Below, in pieces: positions 7,740 through 18,047 of a DNA stretch of 64,000 nucleotides; the stretch's first letter is position 1, and every line of letters starts with the position of its first letter. This DNA is from Gemmatimonadaceae bacterium. Lineage in GTDB: Bacteria; Gemmatimonadota; Gemmatimonadetes; Gemmatimonadales; Gemmatimonadaceae. The notes under the pieces are model-generated. The model was given only the letters and a program-made list of their open reading frames with translations. It was not told where the DNA came from and did no database searches. The stretch lies in contig JAHBVT010000001.1 of assembly GCA_019637355.1 (NCBI GenBank), positions 2,759,192 through 2,823,191 on the forward strand, given 5' to 3'. The position numbers were made by a program, and so were the translations under genes.

Positions 7740-8815
7740 TGAGCGGGACCGAACCGTACATCCCAGCAGCGGACTCCCTGGAGCGCATCCGGGCGGCAGA
7801 GACGTTCGGCAAGCGCATCTTGCCGGAGGTCTCGCGCACGTTCGCCATCAGCATCCGCTTCCTGCCTGGGGACCTCGGCCGCGCGGTGCTCACGGCCTAC
7901 CTCCTCTGCCGCATCGCCGACACCATCGAGGACGACAACAGCACGCCGCCGGACGAGCGCGCGGCGCTGCTCGATGAGTTCCTGCGCACGCTCGTCGATC
8001 CCTCGGTGGCGGACGCATTCCCGGCCAGGGCCGCGCGCCTGCAGGGCGACCCCGCGCACCTGGAGCTCGTGAAGCACACGGATCTCGTGCTCGTGGGCTT
8101 TCGCGCGCTGCCCGCGCGCACGCAGGAGCGCGTCGCGCACTGGGTGCGTGAGATGGGCGTGGGGATGGCCAAGTTCGTGCGCAACTATCCGCGCGGCATC
8201 CGCATCCAGACGGCCGCCGAGTACAAGGAGTACTGCTACTACGTGGCCGGCACCGTGGGCTGTATGCTCACCGAACTCTGGCACCTGCACGCCCCGGCGG
8301 TGGGCAAGCGCGAGTTCGAGCGGCTGTGGGTGAAGTGCCAGGCCTTCGGCGAGGCGCTGCAGACGGTGAACATCCTCAAGGACATCGCGCACGACGCGCA
8401 GCACGAGAACTCCATCTACATCCCGGCGCAGGACCTGCAGGCCCAAGGCAGCTCGCACGAGACGCTGCTCTCGCCAGGGCACCTGGAGCACAACCACGCG
8501 GCGGTGCGGCGTTTCATCGAGCTGGCGCGCAGCGACCTCGACGATGCACTGGAGTACATCACGTTGATCCCGCGGCGGGCGGTGGCCATCCGCGCGTTCT
8601 GCGTGTTGCCGCTGCTCTTTGCCTACGCCACGCTGCGCGACCTCTCGGGCTCGCGTGCGATGCTGACGCCGGGCGGCCAGGTGAAGATCTCGCGCCGCGA
8701 AGTGAAGAACCTGATGGTCGTGGGATTGCTCTCGCTGCTGAGCAACGGCGCGCTGCGCCGGCTCGTCCGTCGCGTGAAGGCGCGACCCTTCACGCTCGCC
8801 GCGGTCGGTGCCTAG
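7739..8815 (+). CDS. Phytoene/squalene synthase family protein
   Basis: This 358-residue enzyme should join two prenyl diphosphates head to head (GGPP to phytoene or FPP to presqualene/squalene). Both Asp-rich motifs are present: R-I-A-D-T-I-E-D-D near residue 62 and N-I-L-K-D-I-A-H-D-A near 216. The pocket segments R-T-F-A-I-S-I and E-Y-C-Y-Y-V-A-G-T-V-G are also seen. The C-terminal tail after about 310 carries K-N-L-M-V-V-G-L-L-S-L-L and could touch the membrane. No desaturase, cyclase or hopene gene lies nearby, so carotenoid and hopanoid routes cannot be separated. It overlaps both neighbours (TAATG upstream, 8 bp downstream), within the coupled operon. Confidence 0.85.
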   Translation: MSGTEPYIPAADSLERIRAAETFGKRILPEVSRTFAISIRFLPGDLGRAVLTAYLLCRIADTIEDDNSTPPDERAALLDEFLRTLVDPSVADAFPARAARLQGDPAHLELVKHTDLVLVGFRALPARTQERVAHWVREMGVGMAKFVRNYPRGIRIQTAAEYKEYCYYVAGTVGCMLTELWHLHAPAVGKREFERLWVKCQAFGEALQTVNILKDIAHDAQHENSIYIPAQDLQAQGSSHETLLSPGHLEHNHAAVRRFIELARSDLDDALEYITLIPRRAVAIRAFCVLPLLFAYATLRDLSGSRAMLTPGGQVKISRREVKNLMVVGLLSLLSNGALRRLVRRVKARPFTLAAVGA

Positions 8816-10472
8816 CGCAGCTGCAGCGGCCCTGCCGCTCACCGCCCCACCGGGCTTCCGCGGCATCTTCCGCAGCGACGACGACGCCCGCGCCGTGTAC
8901 TCGGAGGCCGCGGGCATCGCCCGCATCCTCCCGCGCGCCGTGGCCGTGCCGCAGGACGCCGAGGACGTCGTCACCTTGGTGCAGTGGGCCGTCGAGACGG
9001 GCACGCCGCTGACGGCGCGCGGCGCCGGCAGCTCGATGGCCAACGGCGCGGTGGGCTCTGGCGTCATCGTGGATCTCTACCGGCTCGACACCTTCGGCCC
9101 CATCGATTCCGACACCCGCCGAGTCGTCGTCGGCCCGGCGGTGACGCGCAACCGCGTGGAGCGCGAAGCGCTGAAGCAGGCGCTGATCTTCCCCGTCGAT
9201 CCCTCCAGTGGCGCCTTCGCCTCCATCGGCGGGATGTGCGCCACCAACGCCGCCGGCGCGCGCAGCGTGAAGTACGGCGCGATGCGCGCTTGGGTCACCG
9301 CACTCGACTGCGTGTTCGCCAACGGCGCGCGCGCCTGGGTGCGCCGCGGCGAGGATCCGCCGGACGACATCGGGCCGATCGGACGCTTCCTCTACGAGGC
9401 CGGCCCCGCCCTGCGCGCGCTCGACCCCGCGACGCTGCGTCACGCCGGCGTACGCAAGGAATCTTCGGGCTATGGCCTCGCCGACTGGTTGCAGAGCGGC
9501 GACCTCGTCGACGTGCTCATCGGCTCGGAGGGCACGTTGGCGATCATCGTCGGCGTCGAGTTGCGCCTCGCGCCGCTGCCGGGCGGCACGGCCGGACTGC
9601 TCGCCGGCTTCCCCGACCTCGAGGGCGCAGCGGCTGCCGCCGTGAAGCTCGCCGAGCGGGGCGCCAGCGCCGTCGAGATGCTCGACCGCAGCTTCCTCGA
9701 GATCGCCGCCAGTGCCGGCGATCCGCTGCCCGTCGCGCTACCGGCGGGCCTCGATGCGGTGCTGATTGTCGAGGTCGAGGCGGACACTCATTACAACGCT
9801 GCCGGGGCGTTGCGCGAGATGGCCGGCTGGTGCGAGGCCGGGGGCGCGACGTTCGTGGAGGAAGCCCGCGATCCGCACGAAGAGACGCGGCTGTGGCAAC
9901 TACGGCACGCCGCCAGCCCCATCCTCAATCGCCTCGCGCCGCGTGTGCAGAGTATGCAGTTCATCGAGGATGCCTGTGTGCCGCCCGCGCGCTTCGCCGC
10001 GTACGTGCGCGGCGTGCGGCACGCGCTGCAGGAAGCCCGGGTGCGCGGCGTCATCTTCGGCCACGCCGGCGACGGCCACGCGCACGTGAACCCGCTGATC
10101 GACGTCCGCGACGCCGACTGGCGCGCGCGGATGGAGCAGTTGATCACCGACGTCACCGTGCTCGTCGCCTCGCTCGGTGGCACCTTGGCCGGCGAGCACG
10201 GCGACGGCCGCCTGCGCGCGGCGCTGCACGACACCGTCTGGAGCCCCGAGGCCCGAGATGCCTTTGCGGCGACCAAACAGGCCTTCGACCCGGCTGGCAT
10301 CCTCAACCCCGGCGTCATCGTCCCTGCGCCGGGCGCCAAACCGCTCGAGGACATCAAGTACGACCCCGCCCTCCCCGCCCTGCCACCGGCCGCCCGCGCC
10401 GCGCTCGATGAGGTCGTCAAGACCAAGGGCTGGGGGAAGTTCAGATTAGACCTGCTTTCGCGCGGGCGATAA
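8808..10472 (+). CDS. FAD-linked oxidase, glycolate oxidase / D-lactate dehydrogenase type
   Basis: A 554-residue flavoprotein. The N-terminal FAD_binding_4 (PCMH) domain shows T-A-R-G-A-G-S-S and the pyrophosphate loop around G-G-M-C-A-T-N-A-A-G-A-R-S-V-K-Y-G. The C-terminal FAD-oxidase domain has G-H-A-G-D-G-H-A-H-V-N and the end signature G-E-H-G-D-G-R, both typical of GlcD and cytochrome-linked D-lactate dehydrogenases. It should oxidise a 2-hydroxy acid and pass electrons to quinone or cytochrome. There is no Fe-S subunit gene beside it and no C-terminal Fe-S domain. The start is GTG 8808, 8 bp inside the synthase gene. It is the last gene of the coupled run; an inverted repeat follows. 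Confidence 0.85.
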   Translation: MPSAAAAALPLTAPPGFRGIFRSDDDARAVYSEAAGIARILPRAVAVPQDAEDVVTLVQWAVETGTPLTARGAGSSMANGAVGSGVIVDLYRLDTFGPIDSDTRRVVVGPAVTRNRVEREALKQALIFPVDPSSGAFASIGGMCATNAAGARSVKYGAMRAWVTALDCVFANGARAWVRRGEDPPDDIGPIGRFLYEAGPALRALDPATLRHAGVRKESSGYGLADWLQSGDLVDVLIGSEGTLAIIVGVELRLAPLPGGTAGLLAGFPDLEGAAAAAVKLAERGASAVEMLDRSFLEIAASAGDPLPVALPAGLDAVLIVEVEADTHYNAAGALREMAGWCEAGGATFVEEARDPHEETRLWQLRHAASPILNRLAPRVQSMQFIEDACVPPARFAAYVRGVRHALQEARVRGVIFGHAGDGHAHVNPLIDVRDADWRARMEQLITDVTVLVASLGGTLAGEHGDGRLRAALHDTVWSPEARDAFAATKQAFDPAGILNPGVIVPAPGAKPLEDIKYDPALPALPPAARAALDEVVKTKGWGKFRLDLLSRGR

Positions 10473-10482
10473 GTTTGATGGC

Positions 10483-10567
10483 GGGACGGATGACGGAGGA
10501 CGGATGCCCACACCGCCGCCAACGTAGATTCGCTCCCAACAAGCGTCCGTCATCCGTCATCCGTCCC
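10483..10567. repeat. Intergenic inverted repeat built from ATCCGTC units (copy 1)
   Basis: Left arm 10483-10507 and right arm 10543-10567 match in 23 of 25 positions when one is reversed and complemented. Each arm is a tandem of GACGGATG-type units. The 35-bp centre has no strong stem. It separates the FAD oxidase from thyX and ends 5 bp before the thyX ATG, so it may also act as a 3' end or leader structure. Confidence 0.8.
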
Positions 10568-10572
10568 GATAA

Positions 10573-11324
10573 ATGCCCCACTTCTTCACCGCCCCCCGCG
10601 TCACCGTGCTGGCTCGCCCCGTGTTCAGCCCGCCCGATCACCTGCCCGTCAACTGGATCGGTGAAAGCTCCGACGGCGAGAAGCTGGCGGAGTTCGCCGG
10701 ACGGCTCTGCTATATGAGCCAGAAGAACCCGGCCTCACGCACCACGCAGGAGTACCTGGAGAACATCAAGAAGCAGGGGCACGGCTCGGTGTTCGAGCAC
10801 GCCAACTACTCGCTGCTGCTCGAGGGCGTCTCGCGCTCGCTCACGCACGAGCTGGTGCGCCACCGCGCGGGCTTCGCGTACTCGCAGCTCTCGCAGCGCT
10901 ACGTGGATGAATCCGACGCCGCCTTCGTGATCCCGCCAGCCATCATCGGCGACGACGCCTTGGTCGAAGCCTGGAAGGCGCAGATCGAGAGCGCGCAGGC
11001 CACGTACGTCGCACTCGTCGATAAGCTGATGACGCGCTACCAGTGGGTGGACGACAAGGTCCACCGCCGCAAGATGGCCCGCGAGGCCGCCCGCGGCGTG
11101 CTGCCCAACAGCACCGAGACCAAGATCGTCGTCACCGGGAACGTGCGCGCCTGGCGCACGATGCTCGAGCTGCGCTCGGCCGAGGGCGCAGAGTTCGAGA
11201 TCCGGCGGATGGCACTGGCCGTGCTGCGCACGCTGCAGCAGGAAGCGCCGAGCTTCTTCAACGACTTCGAGGTCTACACGGCGGCGGACCGCGCCGAGTC
11301 AGCGCGGATTGCGTACCACAAGAT

Positions 11325-11328
<4 letters not shown>
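10573..11328 (+). CDS. thyX: Flavin-dependent thymidylate synthase ThyX
   Basis: A 251-residue protein that makes dTMP from dUMP using FAD, NADPH and methylenetetrahydrofolate. The ThyX signature is plain: H-E-L-V-R-H-R-A-G-F-A-Y-S-Q-L-S-Q-R-Y, matching R-H-R-x-x-S-x-S-x-x-S-x-R with one change (Ser to Phe at the first Ser). Upstream, Q-G-H-G-S-V-F-E-H-A-N-Y supplies the flavin-site His residues. The C-terminal half has E-L-R-S-A-E-G-A-E-F-E-I-R. It is active as a homotetramer in the cytosol. The ATG at 10573 abuts the inverted repeat and has no obvious ribosome site. Its TAG shares a CTAG with the stop codon of the convergent EF-G-like gene. Confidence 0.95.
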
Positions 11329-13406
<2,078 letters not shown>

Positions 13407-13529
13407 CGGACAGCCCTCCTCCCGCCACGCGGCGGGCGCATCAGGGGAATCCATCTTCGCACCCTGGGCGGCGACCTGCAATCGGGTGTAACGGAGGCCC
13501 CGTGTGAGGGAATGCCGCAGCGCAATCGG

Positions 13530-13567
13530 AGGAAACGAAAACGGGCGCCCGCGTGCGGGGCGCCCGT
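13530..13567 (-). terminator. Rho-independent terminator of the 13589-14113 gene
   Basis: On the minus strand a 10-bp perfect GC-rich stem (arms 13558-13567 and 13541-13550, 7-nt loop) is followed by TTTTCGTTTCC. It begins 22 nt after the stop of the hypothetical gene. Confidence 0.8.
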
Positions 13568-13588
13568 CGGTCCTACATCGGCGCAGAC

Positions 13589-14113
13589 TCAGTCTTCGTC
13601 GGTGAAGTTCTCGGCGTCGGCCTCGCGCAGCGCGGCGAGGGGATCTGACGTCCGGCTCGCGGGCGCGGCCGCAAACTGGTAGCCCAGCGCCCGGCGCGTG
13701 CCCTCGGGCCACTCGGGCATCAGCAGGCCGGCCAGCAAGCGCCGAATGCCCTGGCCGCCGTCGCGCAGGATCTCCTCGGCGGTCTCCTTCAGCACTGTCA
13801 GCGGAATCGCCAGCTCGCGGCGGATGATCTCACCCGTCTTGAGGTCCTGAAACTCCGTCGCTCCGGTGGCACCGTCGCTGGTGGACAGTCGCAGGTCGCC
13901 GGAGGCGAAGGCCGCGCCGTCGCCGGCCTTGCGGGCTTCCACCGTGGCGGCGAGGGCGAGGGCGAGCGACTCCGGCGTCGGCTCTCCATAGAGGGTCACG
14001 ACGTCTCGGGTGCGGGATTCCAGCGTCTCCGCCGACGCCACCGCACTCACGCGAGCGAAGGCCGGGCCTTCGTCGGTCGTCTGATCCCACTGCACCATCA
14101 CGTCCATCGCCAC
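13589..14113 (-). CDS. Hypothetical protein
   Basis: A 174-residue cytosolic protein, not recognised. The start is ATG 14113 with GGAG 5 nt upstream. The first half is beta-rich (R-D-V-V-T-L-Y-G-E, then D-L-R-L-S-T-S-D-G). The second half is helical (A-I-P-L-T-V-L-K-E-T-A-E-E-I-L-R-D), with an acidic C-terminus (E-N-F-T-D-E-D). There is no signal, membrane segment or Cys. It has its own terminator and lies divergent from the polysaccharide deacetylase, so it appears to be a monocistronic housekeeping-type gene. Base composition is like its neighbours. Confidence 0.6.
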   Translation of the reverse strand: MAMDVMVQWDQTTDEGPAFARVSAVASAETLESRTRDVVTLYGEPTPESLALALAATVEARKAGDGAAFASGDLRLSTSDGATGATEFQDLKTGEIIRRELAIPLTVLKETAEEILRDGGQGIRRLLAGLLMPEWPEGTRRALGYQFAAAPASRTSDPLAALREADAENFTDED

Positions 14114-14268
14114 TCCACTTGGTGAATGCCTCGCTAGCTGTTGCTCTATCTACCCGCTAGAACCACGGGGCGTCACCACGTGTTCCGCAGGTTCCGCGAG
14201 TTCATCACTTCGTAATGCGGCGTGCAGCGGGGCGAGCGTCGCTTGGCGGGGGCAGTAGCTTTCACGTG

Positions 14269-15219
14269 ATGCGCATCACGCGACTTGCACTCGCCAGCCT
14301 AGGCTTCGTAGCCGCAGTCCACTCGGCTGAGGCGCAGTCGTCCGCTGCCGCAGCGCCCCGCGAGCCGAATGAAATGGGCCGCATCCCCGTGCTCGAGTAC
14401 CATCTGATCGGCGAGAGGGAGGGCCGTTGGGCCCGCTCGTGGGAGCGCTTTGCCCGCGACCTCGAGTTGCTGCACGCACGTGGCTACCGGCCCATCACCG
14501 TGCGGCAGCTCGTGAGCGGCGACATCGACCTCCCGGCAGGACTCTCGCCGGTGGTGATCACCTTCGATGACGCCTCGCCTGGCCAGTTTCGCTACATCGA
14601 GGAGAACGGCCAACTCCGTGTGGACCCGCGCTCGGCGGTCGGCATCTGGGACGCGTTCGCGGCGCGCCATCCGGAGTGGAAGGGCCGCGGCGTCTTCTGC
14701 GTGCTCACCGCCGCGAGCGAGGGGCACGCGCTCTTTGGCGAGCGGAACATCCAGGGCCAGCGCAGCGAGTGGCGGCATCGGAAGCTGCGCTACCTCATCG
14801 AGCAGGGTCACGAGGTCTGCAACCATACGTTGTACCACGTGAATCTCGCCCGCGCCTCGAGTGCGTTTGCGCAGGAGCAAATTGCGCGGGCGCAGTTGGC
14901 GGTGGACTCTGCCGTCAGCGGCTACCGGATGCGCACCTTCGCACTCCCGCTCGGCGAGTGGCCGGAAGACCGCAGCCTGCTTCGCTCGGGGCGTTGGCCC
15001 GATCCGCGGACCGGGCGGGTGGTGACCTACGAGATGGACGCCGTCCTGATGGTGGCCGGCGGCCCATCGCGCAGCCCCAAGGACCCGCAGTTTGACCCGA
15101 TGCGCATTCCGAGAGTCCAAGTGTTCGGCGAGGAGTTGGAGCGTGTGTTGGAGCAGCTGGACCGCCCAGGGGCGCGCTATGTGAGCGCAGGCCGACGACC
15201 GGTCGGCGGCTCGCGATAG
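14269..15219 (+). CDS. Secreted polysaccharide deacetylase (NodB-type)
   Basis: A 316-residue exported protein from ATG 14269. The signal peptide is M-R-I-T-R-L-A-L-A-S-L-G-F-V-A-A with cleavage after A-E-A. The NodB core shows V-V-I-T-F-D-D-A near residue 101, with the catalytic Asp and metal Asp. The metal His pair is in E-V-C-N-H-T-L-Y-H at about 182-190, the usual H-x(3-4)-H motif. An insert of about 50 residues separates these two motifs (G-Q-F-R-Y-I-E-E-N and G-I-W-D-A-F-A-A-R). Members remove N-acetyl groups from peptidoglycan, chitin or exopolysaccharide. Location should be periplasmic or extracellular. An in-frame ATG at 14215 would place charged residues before the signal and is unlikely. 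Confidence 0.8.
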   Translation: MRITRLALASLGFVAAVHSAEAQSSAAAAPREPNEMGRIPVLEYHLIGEREGRWARSWERFARDLELLHARGYRPITVRQLVSGDIDLPAGLSPVVITFDDASPGQFRYIEENGQLRVDPRSAVGIWDAFAARHPEWKGRGVFCVLTAASEGHALFGERNIQGQRSEWRHRKLRYLIEQGHEVCNHTLYHVNLARASSAFAQEQIARAQLAVDSAVSGYRMRTFALPLGEWPEDRSLLRSGRWPDPRTGRVVTYEMDAVLMVAGGPSRSPKDPQFDPMRIPRVQVFGEELERVLEQLDRPGARYVSAGRRPVGGSR

Positions 15220-15230
15220 CCCAGCCCGCC

Positions 15231-15249
15231 CGTGTCACGCGGTGACACG
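15231..15249. promoter_or_regulatory. Palindrome upstream of the TPR gene, possible operator
   Basis: Two perfect 8-bp arms, CGTGTCAC and GTGACACG, are separated by GCG. It lies 11 bp past the deacetylase stop and 58 bp before the 15307 start. There is no T-tract, so an operator is more likely than a terminator. Confidence 0.45.
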
Positions 15250-15306
15250 CTACTTGCGGCGGTTGGCACGGATGCGCAGGTTGCGGTAACCGAATCCTGA
15301 GACTCT

Positions 15307-16551
15307 ATGCCAATTCGACGACCCAAGGGACCCAAGCCAACGCTGCGCCATCTCGCCTTCCTTGAGGCGATGGCGATCTCGGACGAGGGTTCCCCGAGCT
15401 ATCGCAAGCTGTTCGCCGGCCTTCTCACGCTTCGCCTCGTGGACGAGTGGGCGACGGAAGGCAGCCTGGTGATGCAGCCGGACGCCACGGCGCTGCAGGC
15501 CACTCGCGTGGCGATCGATGGCGTGGACGCCGACGCCGAGACGCGGGTGACGCTGACGCGCATCGTCGACGCGATGGCGATGATGCAGGACGCCGACGTG
15601 CAGCCGGTGCTCCCGCGCCTGTTCGCGTACGCGAGCATCTTGGAGAACCGCTCATCCTTTGCCTTGGCGGCCGACGTGTTCCGGGCGGTGGCCAAGCACG
15701 TGGATGCGCAGGCGCACTTCGACCTGGCATACGATGCGTGGATGAAGCAGGGCTTCTGCTTCCGGATGGTGGCGAACTTCGAGATGGCGGAACGGGGCTA
15801 CTCGCAGGCCGGCCTGCTGGCCGGACGGACGCGCGACCGTGGACGCGTGCTCTTGGCGCGGATCGGTGAAGCCAAGGTGACTTGGGGCCGCGGCAACCTG
15901 CCGGAAGCGCAGGAGCAACTCGAGGCGATCGCGGCGGAGGCGGATTCGCTGGGCGACCATCGCCTGCACGCGGTGGCCCTGCACGAACTCGCGGCCGTGG
16001 CGCGCTTGCGGAACGAGATTCCGACGGCGGTGCGCCTCGCGCACGATGCGCTGCGCCGGATGACGCGCGAAGACGATCGGGAGCGCGTGCTCACGGACCT
16101 CGGCAACTTCCTTGGCTACGCGGGCGCCTTCGACACCGCGCGTGCGGCGCTTGGCTTGATCGCAGAGCGTGCGCGTACGCAGGAACTGCGATGGAACGCG
16201 CAGGTGAACTTGATGGATCTCGCCGTGCGCGAGGGCAGCGAGACACGCTTTGAGCAGCTTCGCCGTAGCATTGAACAGCTCCCGCTGTCCGGGCGAATGG
16301 CGGCGGATTTCTTCCGCGACGCGGCGCGTGGTCTTGCGCGTTTCGGCCGGATGACGGAGGCGCGTGCGGCCCTGGCGCGCTCCCGCGACATCGCGGAGCG
16401 CGCCGGGCTACACCAAGTCACGTTCGAACTTGATGCGCTCGAACGGCGACTTGATCAGGAGACTTCGCTTCAACCAATCACCCCGACGGCTGCACCCGCA
16501 GATGTGGCGGAGACCGTCGAGGCGATGGTGCGTGCGGGAGCTCTCGCCTAG
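15307..16551 (+). CDS. TPR-like repeat protein
   Basis: A 414-residue cytosolic protein, almost all helical. From about residue 120 to 380 it has repeated helix pairs spaced by about 38-40 residues (for example F-A-L-A-A-D-V-F-R-A-V-A, F-E-M-A-E-R-G-Y-S-Q-A-G, A-V-R-L-A-H-D-A-L-R-R, F-D-T-A-R-A-A-L-G-L-I-A). These fit a tetratricopeptide-type solenoid. The N-terminal 110 residues resemble the helical cap before such solenoids. No DNA-binding or catalytic domain is visible. A scaffold role is likely by family; partners are unknown. The palindrome at 15231-15249 may regulate it. The next feature on the other strand starts 25 bp after its stop. Confidence 0.65.
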   Translation: MPIRRPKGPKPTLRHLAFLEAMAISDEGSPSYRKLFAGLLTLRLVDEWATEGSLVMQPDATALQATRVAIDGVDADAETRVTLTRIVDAMAMMQDADVQPVLPRLFAYASILENRSSFALAADVFRAVAKHVDAQAHFDLAYDAWMKQGFCFRMVANFEMAERGYSQAGLLAGRTRDRGRVLLARIGEAKVTWGRGNLPEAQEQLEAIAAEADSLGDHRLHAVALHELAAVARLRNEIPTAVRLAHDALRRMTREDDRERVLTDLGNFLGYAGAFDTARAALGLIAERARTQELRWNAQVNLMDLAVREGSETRFEQLRRSIEQLPLSGRMAADFFRDAARGLARFGRMTEARAALARSRDIAERAGLHQVTFELDALERRLDQETSLQPITPTAAPADVAETVEAMVRAGALA

Positions 16552-16575
16552 GCGAGGTCCCCTGCGCATATCAGA

Positions 16576-16698
16576 TCAAACGCCGCTGCTCGCGACGGTA
16601 TCACCAGCCGGCTTCGGACCCATCGGGTTCGTGCAGGCGGTGGACGAGACGGCAGCGGCGGCGAGCAGGGCGAGGACGGCAATACGGATGGCGCGCAT
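16576..16698 (-). CDS. 40-residue lipoprotein
   Basis: A very short gene with strong signs of being real. ATG 16698 has GGAG 8 nt upstream. The product starts with a positively charged end (M-R-A-I-R), has a hydrophobic core (I-A-V-L-A-L-L-A-A-A-A-V) and the lipobox S-S-T-A-C at residues 18-22. Only 19 residues would remain after processing (C-T-N-P-M-G-P-K-P-A-G-D-T and on). It would be a lipid-anchored peptide in the cell envelope, possibly a small entericidin-like or Lpp-like peptide, but no family is recognised. It is divergent from the AraC-type regulator, and the direct repeats at 16773-16804 lie between them. Confidence 0.65.
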   Translation of the reverse strand: MRAIRIAVLALLAAAAVSSTACTNPMGPKPAGDTVASSGV

Positions 16699-16772
16699 TT
16701 GGTAGCTCCGAGTGAGTGTATGCGTGGACGACTGACTCGAAGCTATCCACTTAACGCGGTTATGTACCTGTC

Positions 16773-16804
16773 ATTTTGTGCCAAAAAATAGCTATTTTGT
16801 GCCA
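16773..16804. promoter_or_regulatory. Direct repeats 21 bp apart, candidate AraC-type operator
   Basis: The 11-mer ATTTTGTGCCA occurs at 16773-16783 and again at 16794-16804, exactly 21 bp (two helical turns) apart and on one face of the DNA. AraC-family dimers often bind such direct repeats. The pair lies 34 bp upstream of the AraC-type regulator and 75 bp upstream of the divergent lipoprotein, in an unusually A+T-rich stretch. Confidence 0.6.
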
Positions 16805-16837
16805 CACTGCTAGTGGCGCGGTCTTCTGGGAGGCTCA

Positions 16838-17653
16838 ATGAACGTCGCAGCTTGTGTGGAACCGCAAAAACTCGCGCGCCTTCGCGGTGCCGTGGGCGAT
16901 TCGCATCATCTGCACGTCGCACTCGACTGGGATCACGCCAACAGCATCGTGCGGCGCCAACCAGTCGATGTGTTCGTCGTGGACCCGCAGTTCGCCTCCG
17001 GCGGCGAGGCCCGCACCGAAGCCATTCGCTCGCTCCGGGCCTCGTACCGCTCGGTGCCCTTCGTCGTGTACTCCGTCCTGGCGGCACAGACGCTGCGACC
17101 GCTGGTGGAACTGGGCCGCGAAGGACTCGAACAGCTCGTGCTTTACGGCGTGGACGACGACCCGCGGCACCTGCGGCGGATCCTCGAGCGCCAGCCCGGG
17201 GTGAAGCTCGCCGAAGACCTGCAGCGACGCATTCAGCCGCAGTTGCGCGAGACGCCACCCGAAGTGTCACGGGCGATCGAGCGCGTGATCCACACCCCCG
17301 CGGCGTTCAAGGGCGTGCCCGACCTCGCCGCCGCGGCCAACGTCTCGCGGCGGACGATCTATCGCGAGTGCGAGCGCGCTGGCCTCGCCTCCCCGCGCGA
17401 AATTATCGCCGCCGCACGCGTGCTGCGGGCCTACGCCTTCCTGCGCGAGAGCGACTACGCGATCGAGGATGTCGCCGCACACCTGCGCTTCTCGAGCCCG
17501 CATCACCTCACGAAGACGATGCGCTGGGCCTGCGGGATGACGACCGCGCGGGCACGGGACCGCATCACGCCTGAGGACTTCGTGTCGATGCTCGTCGAGC
17601 GGCTGGTGCCGCCGCCGGGTGCCGCGCGTGCCCCTGACGATGCCGACGACTGA
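16838..17653 (+). CDS. AraC-type HTH regulator with receiver-like N-terminus
   Basis: A 271-residue regulator from ATG 16838 with GGGAGG upstream. Residues 1-115 look like a receiver fold (V-D-V-F-V-V-D-P-Q, then V-P-F-V-V-Y-S-V-L, then Q-L-V-L-Y-G-V-D-D). However, the acidic pocket is missing near the N-terminus and there is no clear Lys, so phosphorylation is doubtful. Residues about 145-240 carry the two-helix-turn-helix AraC module (D-L-A-A-A-A-N-V-S-R-R-T-I-Y-R-E and I-E-D-V-A-A-H-L-R-F-S-S-P-H-H-L-T-K). It probably binds the direct repeats just upstream and controls itself and the small lipoprotein. Its 3' end overlaps the next receiver gene by 14 bp. Confidence 0.8.
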   Translation: MNVAACVEPQKLARLRGAVGDSHHLHVALDWDHANSIVRRQPVDVFVVDPQFASGGEARTEAIRSLRASYRSVPFVVYSVLAAQTLRPLVELGREGLEQLVLYGVDDDPRHLRRILERQPGVKLAEDLQRRIQPQLRETPPEVSRAIERVIHTPAAFKGVPDLAAAANVSRRTIYRECERAGLASPREIIAAARVLRAYAFLRESDYAIEDVAAHLRFSSPHHLTKTMRWACGMTTARARDRITPEDFVSMLVERLVPPPGAARAPDDADD

Positions 17654-18047
17654 GACTCGCGGCCACCTGCTGGTGGTGGAAGATGACCCCGCCGTGGCGC
17701 GGGTCATCTCGACCATCCTCACGCGCGATGGCTTCAGCGTCGTGACGGCCCTCTCGGGCACGGACGCGATGCAGTTGCTCGACGAACGCTTCGACGCGAT
17801 GGTCCTGGACCTGCGGCTGCCCGGGATGCGCGGCGATGCCTTCTACTACGCTGCCACGGCGCGCCAGCCCTGGCTCACGACCCGCGTGCTCTTCCTCTCC
17901 GGCTATATCGATGAAACAGCCGAGATGATCATCGCCGAGACCGGCTGCCGTGGGATGCAGAAGCCCTTCGAGATCCCGCTGTTCCTCGAGGCGATGCGGG
18001 CGATGGCGCCGGTGCGCCGTGCCACGCCGCTGCCGCGCGTCGGTTAG
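17640..18047 (+). CDS. Single-domain response regulator receiver
   Basis: A 135-residue protein that is one receiver domain with no output domain. The acidic pair is Glu14-Asp15, the phosphoacceptor is Asp57 in V-L-D-L-R-L-P-G-M, Ser87 is in F-L-S-G-Y and Lys108 in Q-K-P-F-E. All key residues are present, so it should be phosphorylatable. ATG 17640 lies 14 bp inside the AraC-type gene, so the two are co-expressed; a GTG/ATG further upstream in frame is also possible. Such stand-alone receivers relay phosphate or bind partners allosterically. The 62-residue DHp protein at 18686 is a possible partner. Its stop overlaps that of the convergent TPR gene. Confidence 0.85.
   Translation: MPTTETRGHLLVVEDDPAVARVISTILTRDGFSVVTALSGTDAMQLLDERFDAMVLDLRLPGMRGDAFYYAATARQPWLTTRVLFLSGYIDETAEMIIAETGCRGMQKPFEIPLFLEAMRAMAPVRRATPLPRVG

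Noticed and set aside
15265-15295. Sigma-54 promoter before the TPR gene (TTGGCACG ... TTGCGG)
   Set aside because: The spacing between the two halves is too long for a -24/-12 element.
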